63,673 nt of DNA from Phycisphaerales bacterium (GTDB lineage: Bacteria > Planctomycetota > Phycisphaerae > Sedimentisphaerales > Anaerobacaceae). The stretch spans positions 1 through 63,673 of the forward strand of contig JAUVYV010000021.1 in NCBI GenBank assembly GCA_030602885.1. Direction: 5' to 3'. How positions within the stretch are numbered: position 1 is the stretch's first letter; the number at the start of each line of letters is the position of its first letter. The translations under genes and the position numbers were made by a program. Shown here one piece after another: positions 23,917 to 34,077 of this stretch. Under the pieces are notes generated by a model that had not been told where the DNA came from, did no database searches, and saw only the letters and a list, made by a program, of their open reading frames with translations.

Positions 23917-26900
23917 ATGTGGAAGAAACTCATATCTTTATCCGGCGTGCTGGTGCTCATCATTGGTTTGTCGGTCTCTGCCGCGCCATATCCCGGCCGA
24001 ATGGGTGTCGAGGCACCCGGCGATGTCTTCGTTGACATTGCCAGAGAAGGCTACAGATGGGCAAAGCCCGATGGGGCCGGCGGCTGGACCGATCTGACCG
24101 GCGCCGACGTCGACGCCGACGGCTGGCTTATGACCGATGCACAATGGGTAATTGATTACCGCCCTGTGGCCGAATGGGCAGGGGAAATCGATGACCCCGA
24201 AGAATACCGCGTTGACAGAAGCGGAACGTACAAATGTTCATTCATCGGCCAGGCGACACTTTCTCACGTCGAAGGTTCATGGACTATCCAAAACCAGTCC
24301 TACAACTCCGGTACAAACACCACAACATTTGATCTTGTAATGGACCCGCCGGGCCCGCACCACGGGATTATAGTTATGCACTTCACCGACACAAAGAGGA
24401 CGCCCGCCAGCCCGACCGGCAGCGGCTTCACCAACTTCAGATGCATTCGTCCCGGCTACCCCGCAGACACAACTCAGCTTTTCAGAGATGACATCATCAG
24501 CACACTCACCAGCGCCGACTTTGCCGCTGTCAGATTCATGGGTGTCGCTATGACAAACGGCAACGTCGAGTGGGATGAATTCGGGCCAATCACTCAGTCC
24601 TGGTCAAACCGAAAAAAGACCACGGATGCCTCTTGGGGAAGCACCATGGGCACCCTCAACAAAAAGGATGGCTGGCCCTGGGAGTATATGATTCAGCTCT
24701 GCAACACCGTCAATATGGACCTCTATATCTGTATTCCTGTCGCTGCAGACGACAACTACATCACACAGCTCGCCCAGCTCGTCCACAGCAATCTAAACAG
24801 CGGTCTCAACGTTTATCTCGAGCACAGCAACGAGATGTGGAACTGGGGTTTCATACAGTACGCCTGGAACAAGGCTGCTGCGGTCGAAGAAGTCAACGCA
24901 GGAGGCTCCAATCTCAATTACGACGGCTCGACCAATGAGGAGGTATGGGCTCAGCGCCGACATGCGCGAAGAGTAAAGCAAATCGTCGATATCTTCGCCT
25001 CTGTCTTTGGAAGCGGCGAAATTAACAATCGAATTCGTGGTGTTCTGGCAGGCGTGAGCGGAGACTTCTTCACCGTTGGCAGATTTGACCAAATGCTCGA
25101 CTTCCTAAACGCTCAGTATGGCGCGCCGAGCAACTACATCTACTGCACCTCATCACCGCTCTACTACGGCGGCACCGCCGCCTCAGGTGGCGAGGGTACC
25201 GAAACCTACACCGTCCAGCAGATACTCGATGCAATGAGTGACGCCACCGACGGCCAGGTCACAGGACGGCAGGGAGAAATCAACCTTGCAAGCTCATGGT
25301 CCTTGCCTGGTGGATTCTGCTCCTACGAGGGCGGACCTGATACCGGCGGAGGCAGCACCACAAACATCGGTAACAGAATCATGGCCGTTAGAAACTCCCA
25401 GCAGGCCGACATCTACAAGCGAAACTTCGCCAACAACTATTGGGACCTCGGCGGCGGACTGGCCATGCAGTTCACTCTGCAGGGCGCATACACCCGCTAT
25501 GGCTGCTGGGGACTCACCGACGACCTCAGTAACCCCGACCGAAATTACCTCTTCCAGGCCGTCAGGGACCTCATCGGCTCAGGCGGTGGACCAACCCTGC
25601 CCGGTGTGGCGACAGGGCCAAACCCGGTAAATGGCGCAACCGGCGTCAGTGTTAACGCAGACCTGTCCTGGACAGCCGGCTCCGGCGCCGATTCACACGA
25701 TGTCTATTTCGGCCAATCAAGTCCCGGCACATTCCAGGGCAACCAGGCCGGAACAACCTATGATCCCGGCACAATGGCCAACGATACGACGTACTACTGG
25801 CGCATCGACGAAAAGAACGCTGTCGGAACTACTACAGGCACCGTCTGGAGCTTTACAACAGAATCCGCCGGCGGCGGACTGCCCAGTCCATGGGTAAACG
25901 GCGACGTCGGAAGCCCGTCTCAGGCGGGAACAGCTTCCGAATCTTCGGGCACGTTCACTATCGAAGGCGGCGGAGCCGACATCTGGGGAACATACGATTC
26001 GTTCCACTATGTCTATCAGTCGCTCTCAGGTGACGGTGAAATCTCGGCAAGAGTTGCAAGCGTCGAGAACACCGACTCCTGGGCAAAGGCCGGCGTGATG
26101 GTTCGAGAGTCGCTCACCGGCGGTTCAACGCATGCTATGATGGTAATCACCGCAGGCAACGGCGCCGCCTTCCAGAGGCGAACCACCACCGACGGCTCCA
26201 GCTCTCACACAGCAGGCAGCAGCGTTACCGCCCCGTACTGGGTACGCTTAGTCCGCAGCGGCGACACGCTCACCGGCTACGAATCGAGCGACGGCGGCGC
26301 CTGGAACCAGGTCGGCTCCGCTACCGTCGCGATGGCGACCGATGTCTATATCGGTCTGGCCGTCACCGCCCACAACGACGGAACACTCTGCACCACGGAT
26401 ATCAGCAATGTCGCCGTGACAGGCGGCGGACCTCAGCCTCCCGATGCGCCGACAAATCTCATAGCGACACCGGGTGACGGGCAGGTGGCTCTGAACTGGA
26501 CGGGTTCTGCCGGAGCTACTGAATATAACATCTATCGCGGCACAGGAGGCAACTACTATCTCCACGCTGAGACTGCCAACACATACTATACCGATACGAG
26601 CGTAACCAACGGCGTGACGTATTATTATTACGTCACCGCGGAAAACGCCGCCGGTGAAAGCAGCGCGTCAAACGGTGTGACGGCAACTCCGCAGGCCGCT
26701 CCACAGCCGCCCGGACAGGCGAGCAATCCCAGTCCGGCCAATGGTGCTACCAGCGTCAATGTCGATGCCGACCTTGGCTGGACAGCCGGTTCTGATGCTA
26801 CCAGCCACGATGTGTATTTCGGACAGTCAAGTCCCGGCACATTCCAGGGTAATCAGGCCGGCACTACCTTTGACCCCGGCACACTCGCCAACAGCACGAC

Positions 26901-28104
26901 ATACTACTGGCGAATTGATTCGGTCAATGCGGTAGGCACAACCACCGGCAACGTCTGGAGTTTTACAACCGCAGCATCAGCCGGCGGTCCGGTGGGATAC
27001 ACCTGGTGCGCCAGCGAAGGGCAAACAGTAGTTTTCTCCGAGACAGTGGATGTGGCTTATGGAGCAGACGGCTACTTCAACTACATGTACGGAGTCACCG
27101 GCAGCATAACCTTCGACAACGCCACCTTCGGCGACCCCATTCCCGGCACGGTGAAAGACGGGTACTACAAGGTCGTGGGCGGCGGTGGAAACGGTACGGG
27201 TCTTACCGGCGACTATTATGACAACATGGACTTCACCGGTTTCGCTCTGACAAGGGTCGATGCTACCGTCAACTTCAACTGGGGCAGCGGTGCACCCGAT
27301 GCTTCTATGGGCGCCGACTCATTCAGTGTCCAATGGACGGGTCAAGTCGAGCCTTTGTATTCCGAGAATTACACCTTCTATACTAACTCCGACGACGGAG
27401 TACGGCTCTGGGTCAATGGCCAATCACTCATCGACAACTGGACAGACCATGGACCTACTGAAGACTCCGGGATCATCGGCCTCACAGCGGGTACCAAGTA
27501 CGACATCAGTATGGACTTCTATGAGAACGGCGGCGGTGCGGTAGCTGAGCTGCGATGGTCAAGCCCGTCGCAGGCCAAAGAAGTCATCCCGCAAACTCAG
27601 CTTTACGAAGCCGAAGGCGGCGGTACAGGAACCATCCTCCGCGAGTGGTGGACCGAAATAGGCGGAAACGCTATCTCAGACCTCACATCCAGCCCCGACT
27701 ACCCGGACAACCCCACCGGCAGCGATGAACCGACGTCATTCGAGGCCCCGACCGACTGGGCCGACAACTACGGCACGAGGATCAGCGGCTATCTGCACCC
27801 GACCGACAGCGGAGACTACACCTTCTGGATTGCCTCCGACGACAACGGCGAACTCTGGCTCAGCACCAATGACAACCCTGCAAATGCATCTCTGATTGCC
27901 AATGTCCCCGGCTGGAGCAGCTCACGTCAGTGGGATAAATACGCCGAGCAGCAGTCCGGTTCAATTTCGCTTACCGGCGGTAATGTCTATTACATCGAAG
28001 CCCTCCAGAAGGAAGGCGGCGGCGGCGACAACTTAGCAGTCGCATGGCAGGGTCCGGGTATCTCTCAGCAGGTCATACCCGGTGATTATCTCTCGCCCAA
28101 CTGA
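23917..28104 (+). CDS. Giant secreted GH-A-like putative glycosidase with Fn3, DUF1349-like and PA14 modules
   Basis: 1395 residues from the ATG at 23917 (GGGAGG 10 bases upstream); a TTG at 23845 would add 24 residues. Residues 1-24 are a signal peptide. Residues about 25-560 look like a catalytic domain of the (beta/alpha)8 clan: EHSNEMWNW puts a likely acid/base Glu at 306 after Asn, and CSYEGGPD a candidate nucleophile Glu at 471. I do not recognise the family number. Then follow an Fn3-like module (about 561-650), a DUF1349/concanavalin-like domain (655-830), a true Fn3 (840-925), a second copy of the Fn3-like module (926-1020), a small unknown module starting GYTWCASEG (1025-1090), a PA14 domain (1094-1235) and a PA14-like domain (1240-1395). 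It probably acts on polysaccharide outside the cell. No dockerin or sorting signal. Confidence 0.75.
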   Translation: MWKKLISLSGVLVLIIGLSVSAAPYPGRMGVEAPGDVFVDIAREGYRWAKPDGAGGWTDLTGADVDADGWLMTDAQWVIDYRPVAEWAGEIDDPEEYRVDRSGTYKCSFIGQATLSHVEGSWTIQNQSYNSGTNTTTFDLVMDPPGPHHGIIVMHFTDTKRTPASPTGSGFTNFRCIRPGYPADTTQLFRDDIISTLTSADFAAVRFMGVAMTNGNVEWDEFGPITQSWSNRKKTTDASWGSTMGTLNKKDGWPWEYMIQLCNTVNMDLYICIPVAADDNYITQLAQLVHSNLNSGLNVYLEHSNEMWNWGFIQYAWNKAAAVEEVNAGGSNLNYDGSTNEEVWAQRRHARRVKQIVDIFASVFGSGEINNRIRGVLAGVSGDFFTVGRFDQMLDFLNAQYGAPSNYIYCTSSPLYYGGTAASGGEGTETYTVQQILDAMSDATDGQVTGRQGEINLASSWSLPGGFCSYEGGPDTGGGSTTNIGNRIMAVRNSQQADIYKRNFANNYWDLGGGLAMQFTLQGAYTRYGCWGLTDDLSNPDRNYLFQAVRDLIGSGGGPTLPGVATGPNPVNGATGVSVNADLSWTAGSGADSHDVYFGQSSPGTFQGNQAGTTYDPGTMANDTTYYWRIDEKNAVGTTTGTVWSFTTESAGGGLPSPWVNGDVGSPSQAGTASESSGTFTIEGGGADIWGTYDSFHYVYQSLSGDGEISARVASVENTDSWAKAGVMVRESLTGGSTHAMMVITAGNGAAFQRRTTTDGSSSHTAGSSVTAPYWVRLVRSGDTLTGYESSDGGAWNQVGSATVAMATDVYIGLAVTAHNDGTLCTTDISNVAVTGGGPQPPDAPTNLIATPGDGQVALNWTGSAGATEYNIYRGTGGNYYLHAETANTYYTDTSVTNGVTYYYYVTAENAAGESSASNGVTATPQAAPQPPGQASNPSPANGATSVNVDADLGWTAGSDATSHDVYFGQSSPGTFQGNQAGTTFDPGTLANSTTYYWRIDSVNAVGTTTGNVWSFTTAASAGGPVGYTWCASEGQTVVFSETVDVAYGADGYFNYMYGVTGSITFDNATFGDPIPGTVKDGYYKVVGGGGNGTGLTGDYYDNMDFTGFALTRVDATVNFNWGSGAPDASMGADSFSVQWTGQVEPLYSENYTFYTNSDDGVRLWVNGQSLIDNWTDHGPTEDSGIIGLTAGTKYDISMDFYENGGGAVAELRWSSPSQAKEVIPQTQLYEAEGGGTGTILREWWTEIGGNAISDLTSSPDYPDNPTGSDEPTSFEAPTDWADNYGTRISGYLHPTDSGDYTFWIASDDNGELWLSTNDNPANASLIANVPGWSSSRQWDKYAEQQSGSISLTGGNVYYIEALQKEGGGGDNLAVAWQGPGISQQVIPGDYLSPN

Positions 28105-28131
28105 TTTTTAGTTGTGTGTATGAACGGTTCG

Positions 28132-28158
28132 AGCCCGCGGGTCTTTCGCCCGTGGGCT
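28132..28158 (+). terminator. Hairpin after the first giant gene
   Basis: AGCCCGCGGG and CCCGTGGGCT pair over ten base pairs (one G-T) around the loop TCTTTCG. There is no T tract after it, so it may be a weak terminator, an mRNA-stabilising hairpin, or a divider between the two giant genes. Confidence 0.45.
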
Positions 28159-28238
28159 TGAGCCGGCATAGGTGCAAACTGTCGCACCGTGCCCATGTGA
28201 AAAGAACCAACCAGCCAGAACATCCGGCTCTGTTCGAG

Positions 28239-28274
28239 AAAGGAGGTGAGAAACCAGAAATGGAGAAATGGTAG
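28239..28274 (+). promoter_or_regulatory. Perfect Shine-Dalgarno with a mini-ORF in the second leader
   Basis: AAAGGAGGTGA at 28239-28249, the same 11 bases as before the first giant gene. 13 bases after its GGAGG an ATG at 28260 opens ATG-GAG-AAA-TGG-TAG (MEKW). The real start of the giant protein is about 80 bases further, with its own weaker AGGGG. Confidence 0.4.
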
Positions 28275-28340
28275 AAAGCTCGTTTCCAACATTATGTATG
28301 CTTAACAAGTTAACAGAGGGAATTTTCAGGGGAACATCTC

Positions 28341-31300
28341 ATGTGTAAAAGATGGAAACATTTTAGTTTTTTGGCTGTTGCTGCGATTTTGTTGAGCACT
28401 TTCATTCCGGGTTTTGTCTTCGCGGCGACTATTACCGTCGATGAGTCAACTCAATATCAGACGATTGACGGCTTCGGTGCTTTCGGCCTCAGGAATGTCA
28501 ACTGGGCTAATCCTTCGGAATGGTGGAACGATTCTTTCGGTGACCTGATCATCTCAGATCTTGGTTTGACTATCCACAGGAATGAATACTATCCGCCGGA
28601 GGGCGACCAGGATACTCAGTTTTCGGCTCAGGCGCCGTATTATCAGTTGCTGCGAGACAAGGCGATTCAACACGGCGAACCGCTGAAGATCGTCATAACG
28701 TATTGGACGCCGCCCTCGTATATGAAGGACAACGGCAGCCCCGATGGCGGCAGTCTTTTGCCCGAGTATTATGATGACTTGGGCAACTATACGGTTGATG
28801 CCCGTGACGACTTTGCAGGTATCGGGGTTGATGTTTATGCGTGGAGTCTGCAGAACGAACCGCTGTTTCCCGAGCCCTATAACTCCTGTGTTTACACGGC
28901 GGAACAATACAGGGACATGTTCAAGATAGCTGCGCCTATCATTCACAATTCTTATCCCGACCTGAAGCTGTTCGGCGATGAGCATATGCTCTGGGGCATA
29001 ACCAGAGACTGGGACTGGGCAAACACTTCTGCTATAAGAAAGGTTAAAGACGATTCGCTGGCCAATTCGCACATGGGTATCTGGGCTGTTCACGGTTACA
29101 GTGACGGTATAAGCCCGGATCCGGCATCGCAGGCGGAGTGGGTCCTGGCCAGGCAGCGTCTGGACATCGACAATACGGGCAGGCATTTCTGGATGACTGA
29201 GACGAGCGGCTTCAGCACCGACTGGAGTGGCGCGTGGACTTTGGGAACGCAGATATTCTCCGGATTGAAGTATGGCCACCTCTCTGCCTGGGTATTCTGG
29301 CAACTGAGCAACGATACTGGCGGTGAGTATGCGCTTATGCAGTTAGGCAATCCCACAAAGCGTTACTATGTCTCAAAACAGTTCTACAGATACATTCGAC
29401 CGGATGCCGTCATGGTCGAGGCCGACACCGACCAGTCCGGTGTCTATGCCGCGGCATTCACACATTCTGCAAATCAGACACTGACAATTGTGCTTATCAA
29501 CGATTCGGGCTCGCAGAGGACGCTCGACATCAGCATCGGCGGTTCTATTATTCCGGACAACTTCGACGTTTACAGAACCACCTCGGGTGAGAACTGTGTG
29601 AATGCCGGCACCATCTCCAGCTCCGGGCCGGTTACCGTGCCTAACAGCAGTATAACGACACTCTACGGCGTGGGTGGTGCACCACAGCCGCCGGGGCAGG
29701 CAAGTAATCCGAGTCCAGCCAACGGCGCAACCGATATTAGTGTCGAAGCCGATATAAGCTGGACGGCAGGCTCGGGAGCCGATTCACATGATGTGTATTT
29801 CGGCCAGGATTCAACTCCCGATTCCGGTGAGTTCCAGGGCAACCAGACCGGAACTACATTCGATCCGGGAACTCTGGCTGCCAGTACTACTTACTACTGG
29901 CGTATCGATTCGGTCAATACCGCCGGTACTACCACAGGTAGCGTCTGGAGCTTCACGACCGAAGCTGCGCCTCAGCCTCCGGGCCAGGCGAGTAATCCTT
30001 CTCCTGCCGATGGCGCAACCGGTGTCAATACGACAGTAACTCTCAGCTGGTCTGCAGGCAGCGGTGCTATCAGCCACGATGTCTATTTCGGCACAGATCC
30101 AACACCCGACTCCGGCGAGTTCCAGGGCAACCAGACTGGCACGACCTTTGACCCCGGTACACTGGCCAATGATACTACATATTACTGGCGAATTGACGAA
30201 AAGAACGCTGTCGGCACAACCACAGGTGTTGTCTGGAGCTTTACGACCAGACCCGGAGCCGGCTCAGGAACCGGCCTGCAGGGCGACTACTATGATAACA
30301 TCGATTTCACAGCGTTTGTGTTGAGCAGAGTTGACCCTACTGTCAACTTTAACTGGGGCAGCGGCTCACCTGACCCATCAATTGGCGCAGATACGTTCTC
30401 TGTAAGATGGACGGGTTTCGTCGAGCCACTCTACTCAGAGACCTATACCTTCTACACAAACTCTGACGATGGCGTCCGTCTCTGGGTCGATGGCCAACTG
30501 GTCGTTGAGAACTGGACGGACCATGCACCGACCGAGAACAGCGGAACCATCGCCCTTACCGCCGGCACTCAGTATGACATCCAGATGGACTACTACGAGA
30601 ACGGCGGCGGCGCGGTTGCCGAACTGCGCTGGTCAAGTGCAAACCAGACCAAAGAGATAATCCCGCAGACCCAGCTCTATGAGCCAACTGCACCACCGCC
30701 GCCTGGTCAGGCAACGAATCCGAGTCCTGCCGATGCGGCGACGGGTGTGGACATAAATGCAGACCTGAGCTGGACGGCTGGTTCCGGTGCGGATTCTCAC
30801 GATGTGTACTTCGGCACGACCAGCCCCGGCACGTTCCAGGGCAACCAGACTTCCACGACCTTTGACCCCGGCACGATGGCTAATGATACGATCTATTACT
30901 GGCGTATCGACGAGAAGAATGCCGGCGGCACGACCACCGGTGTTGTCTGGAGCTTCACGACCGAATCTGTACTGCCACCCGGCCAGGCAACCAATCCGAG
31001 CCCGGCTGACGGTGCAACGGATGTAAGCACAACCGCAGACCTTAGCTGGACCGCAGGCTCCGGTGCAACAAGCCACGACGTGTACTTCGGCACGAGCAGT
31101 CCCGGCACGTTCCAGGGCAACCAGGGCGGCACTACATTTGATCCGGGTACACTGGCCTACAGCACTACGTACTACTGGAGAATCGACGAGGTCGGTGCCG
31201 GCGGCACGACCACCGGCAGCGTCTGGAGCTTCACCACCGAATCCGAACCCGGCGCAGCTATAGAGTTCGATTCGGTCGGCTCGAACTCCAACGGTACGAA

Positions 31301-34034
31301 CGGCACGACGCTGAGCTGGTCTCACACAGTCGGCAGCGGCAGTAACCGCATATTGATTGTCGGTGTGGCTGGCGAAGACAGCAGCGGCACCGATTTGAAT
31401 ATCAGCTCGGTAACCTACGGCGGCGTAGCGATGACGCTGGTTCCCAACTCGACGAGTACCGAAGGCACCAGCTATCTGCAGGGAACAGCGTTGTACTACC
31501 TGCTCAGCCCAACGGTCGGCACAGCCACTGTTACAGTCACGTACAGCGGCTCTGTCGCCGAGCGTAGCGGCGGTTCAATCAGCTTACGGAACGCCGATCA
31601 GGCAGTCGCCGAAGCAGTTGCAACCAACGGCAACACCGGCTCGAACAGCATCTCGACTAACATTACAACTCAGACAAACGGTGCATGGGTAATTGACGTA
31701 GTCGGCTGCGGCAACAGCGGCTCATACACAGCAACCGGCGGCAATACTGAGCGGTATGACGTCCAGAACGACAGTGCATCTGCAGCGGGAAGCACCAAGC
31801 TTGTCGCATCGGCTGGTTCTACAACCGTAAGCTGGACGCACTCAGGCGCCAACAGACTCGCACAGTCAGCGGCGGCCTTTGCGCCTGTGAGTGGACCACC
31901 GGTACCTCCGGACCCGGCAACAAATCCAAGTCCTGCCAACGCCGCGACTGCCGTGAGCACGACTGCCACGTTAAGCTGGACCGCAGGCTCCGGTGCGACT
32001 TCACATGACGTATATTTCGGCACGACCAGCCCCGGCACCTTCCAGGGCAATCAGACGGCTACGACTTTCGACCCCGGCACGATGGCCAACAATACCACAT
32101 ACTACTGGCGTATCGACGAGCTCAATGCCGGCGGAACAACTACTGGTGTTGTCTGGAGCTTTACGACCGAACCTGTAGCACCGCCCGGCCAGGCGACCAA
32201 TCCGTCACCTGCCGATGGAGCAACGGATGTAAGCATTGACGTAAGCTTAAGCTGGACGGCCGGCTCTGGGGCAACTTCACACGACGTCTATTTCGGCACC
32301 GACTCGACACCGGATTCAGGCGAGTTTAAGGGCAACCAGACCGGCACCACGTTTGATCCGGGCACGCTGTACAACGATACCACATACTACTGGCGTATCG
32401 ACGAAGTAGGCGACGGCGGCACAACAACAGGCATTGTCTGGAGCTTTACAACCGAAGCCGCAACACCTCCGCCTGGACAAGCAACTAATCCGAATCCTTC
32501 TAATGGCGCGACTGGCGTAAGTGTAGATGCTGATTTGAGCTGGACGGCAGGTTCCGGCGCAACCAGCCACGATGTCTATTTCGGGCAGACCAGCCCCGGT
32601 AACTTCCAGGGTAACCAGACTGCTATGACGTTTGACCCCGGCACAATGGCCAACAGCACCACCTACTACTGGAGAATTGACGAGAAGAACGCTGTCGGCA
32701 CAACCACGGGTGTCGTCTGGAGCTTTACAACGCAGGCGCCGCTTACTGAGCATTATGTCGAGTGTGGCGGGACAGAACCCTATGTCGACGGCCAGGGTAA
32801 CACCTGGGTCGCAGATGAGGGATACATCGGTGGTGAAACCGTCGACCGCGGCAGTATTGAGATTACCGGGACAACCGATGACAGGATTTATCAGACCGAG
32901 CGTTACGGTATGTCCGGCTATCAGTTCAATGTTGCCAACGACGACTACACGGTAAAGCTGCACTTTGCCGAGACCTACTTCGACAGCGCCGGCTCGCGTG
33001 TTTTCAGCATGGACGTGGAGGGCTCGCAATACAACGACCTTGACATCTGGGTAGAGGCCGGCGGCATGAACGCCGCTTTGATTAAGACATTCAATGTCAC
33101 GGTGACCGACGGCGTACTCGATATCACCTTCACGGCGTCTGTTAACTACGCTTTAGTCAACGGCATTGAGTTCACCACTGCTGCTCCTCCACCACCTCCT
33201 GATCAGGCAACTAATCCCAGTCCTGCCGATGGTGCAACGGATGTGAGTGTAGATGCGGATCTTAGCTGGACGGCAGGTTCCGGTGCAACCAGCCACGATG
33301 TCTATTTTGGTGACACCACTTCTCCACCGTTCGTGCAGAACCAGGCAGGTACCACCTACGATCCCGGCACGCTCGATGAAGTTACGACGTACTACTGGCG
33401 CATTGACGAGGTCGGCGACGGCGGCACAACTACAGGCGATGTCTGGAGCTTCACGACGGCAGCGGCGAGTGAATGGATTAGCCAGGACATCGGAAGTCCG
33501 GGCGTTGCCGGCAGCGCTTCGGAAACCGCAGGCACGTGGACTCTCAACGGCGACGGCAGTGACATATCCGGAACAAGCGATTCGTTCCACTATGTCTATC
33601 AGTCCGTCAGCGGCGACTGTGAGATAATCGCCCGAGTGGTGAGCTTCACAAGCATCACTGCGGACTGGGCAAAGGCCGGCCTGATGTTCAGAGAGACCCT
33701 GGCGGCGAACTCAACTTATGCACTGAACAACTACACGACCAATGTCGCTCGAACCGTTAATAGCTGGACAATCCTGCACCGTGACACTACCGGCGGCGAC
33801 AGCACCCAGACCGTATGGGGAACCAGCCAGAGTCCGCCCTATTGGATGAGACTGGTCCGTTCGGGCAACAGCTTCAGCGCTTATGTGTCCTCGAACGGCT
33901 CATCCTGGACGCTCATCGACACGGTAACCGTCAATATGGCTACCAACATCTATGTCGGCATGGCCGTGACCAGCCACGATTCCGGCAGTCTATCCACCGG
34001 AACTTTCGACAATGTGCAGATAATCGGTGGCTGA
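28341..34034 (+). CDS. Giant secreted GH30-type glycoside hydrolase with Fn3-like repeats, PA14, malectin and DUF1349-like domains
   Basis: 1897 residues. Residues 1-29 are a signal peptide ending near FVFAA. Residues about 30-445 are a GH30-like (beta/alpha)8 domain plus side beta-domain: QTIDGFGAFG at the start, acid/base Glu173 in LQNEPLF and nucleophile Glu287 in WMTETSG. GH30 enzymes cut xylan (often glucuronoxylan) or beta-glycosides. Then come eight near-identical ~90-residue Fn3-like modules (two, PA14 at about 640-785, two more, a beta-rich domain of about 210 residues, three more, malectin at about 1470-1612, one more) and a DUF1349-like lectin-fold domain at the end. The many binding modules suggest tight attachment to plant-type or algal polysaccharide. 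AGGGG precedes the ATG by 8 bases. No anchor or dockerin is seen. Confidence 0.85.
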   Translation: MCKRWKHFSFLAVAAILLSTFIPGFVFAATITVDESTQYQTIDGFGAFGLRNVNWANPSEWWNDSFGDLIISDLGLTIHRNEYYPPEGDQDTQFSAQAPYYQLLRDKAIQHGEPLKIVITYWTPPSYMKDNGSPDGGSLLPEYYDDLGNYTVDARDDFAGIGVDVYAWSLQNEPLFPEPYNSCVYTAEQYRDMFKIAAPIIHNSYPDLKLFGDEHMLWGITRDWDWANTSAIRKVKDDSLANSHMGIWAVHGYSDGISPDPASQAEWVLARQRLDIDNTGRHFWMTETSGFSTDWSGAWTLGTQIFSGLKYGHLSAWVFWQLSNDTGGEYALMQLGNPTKRYYVSKQFYRYIRPDAVMVEADTDQSGVYAAAFTHSANQTLTIVLINDSGSQRTLDISIGGSIIPDNFDVYRTTSGENCVNAGTISSSGPVTVPNSSITTLYGVGGAPQPPGQASNPSPANGATDISVEADISWTAGSGADSHDVYFGQDSTPDSGEFQGNQTGTTFDPGTLAASTTYYWRIDSVNTAGTTTGSVWSFTTEAAPQPPGQASNPSPADGATGVNTTVTLSWSAGSGAISHDVYFGTDPTPDSGEFQGNQTGTTFDPGTLANDTTYYWRIDEKNAVGTTTGVVWSFTTRPGAGSGTGLQGDYYDNIDFTAFVLSRVDPTVNFNWGSGSPDPSIGADTFSVRWTGFVEPLYSETYTFYTNSDDGVRLWVDGQLVVENWTDHAPTENSGTIALTAGTQYDIQMDYYENGGGAVAELRWSSANQTKEIIPQTQLYEPTAPPPPGQATNPSPADAATGVDINADLSWTAGSGADSHDVYFGTTSPGTFQGNQTSTTFDPGTMANDTIYYWRIDEKNAGGTTTGVVWSFTTESVLPPGQATNPSPADGATDVSTTADLSWTAGSGATSHDVYFGTSSPGTFQGNQGGTTFDPGTLAYSTTYYWRIDEVGAGGTTTGSVWSFTTESEPGAAIEFDSVGSNSNGTNGTTLSWSHTVGSGSNRILIVGVAGEDSSGTDLNISSVTYGGVAMTLVPNSTSTEGTSYLQGTALYYLLSPTVGTATVTVTYSGSVAERSGGSISLRNADQAVAEAVATNGNTGSNSISTNITTQTNGAWVIDVVGCGNSGSYTATGGNTERYDVQNDSASAAGSTKLVASAGSTTVSWTHSGANRLAQSAAAFAPVSGPPVPPDPATNPSPANAATAVSTTATLSWTAGSGATSHDVYFGTTSPGTFQGNQTATTFDPGTMANNTTYYWRIDELNAGGTTTGVVWSFTTEPVAPPGQATNPSPADGATDVSIDVSLSWTAGSGATSHDVYFGTDSTPDSGEFKGNQTGTTFDPGTLYNDTTYYWRIDEVGDGGTTTGIVWSFTTEAATPPPGQATNPNPSNGATGVSVDADLSWTAGSGATSHDVYFGQTSPGNFQGNQTAMTFDPGTMANSTTYYWRIDEKNAVGTTTGVVWSFTTQAPLTEHYVECGGTEPYVDGQGNTWVADEGYIGGETVDRGSIEITGTTDDRIYQTERYGMSGYQFNVANDDYTVKLHFAETYFDSAGSRVFSMDVEGSQYNDLDIWVEAGGMNAALIKTFNVTVTDGVLDITFTASVNYALVNGIEFTTAAPPPPPDQATNPSPADGATDVSVDADLSWTAGSGATSHDVYFGDTTSPPFVQNQAGTTYDPGTLDEVTTYYWRIDEVGDGGTTTGDVWSFTTAAASEWISQDIGSPGVAGSASETAGTWTLNGDGSDISGTSDSFHYVYQSVSGDCEIIARVVSFTSITADWAKAGLMFRETLAANSTYALNNYTTNVARTVNSWTILHRDTTGGDSTQTVWGTSQSPPYWMRLVRSGNSFSAYVSSNGSSWTLIDTVTVNMATNIYVGMAVTSHDSGSLSTGTFDNVQIIGG
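29682..33465 (+). repeat. Eight in-frame copies of a ~275-base Fn3-like module
   Basis: Approximate copies: 29682-29966, 29968-30252, 30691-30966, 30970-31245, 31900-32170, 32178-32458, 32465-32740 and 33183-33465. Each reads NPSP.(N/D).AT.V......SWTAGSGA.SHDVYFG, then GTTFDPGT, TTYYWRID and VWSFTT. Two more copies lie in the neighbouring gene at about 25597-25862 and 26695-26970. DNA similarity is high enough to permit recombination between copies. Confidence 0.85.
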
Positions 34035-34077
34035 GAAGTTCGGGAAATTGCAACAGGGACAAACAGACGTTAAACTC

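Noticed and set aside
29682-33465. Regularly spaced direct repeats that might suggest a CRISPR or satellite array
   Set aside because: The repeats are ~275 bases long, stay in one reading frame and encode an Fn3-like domain.
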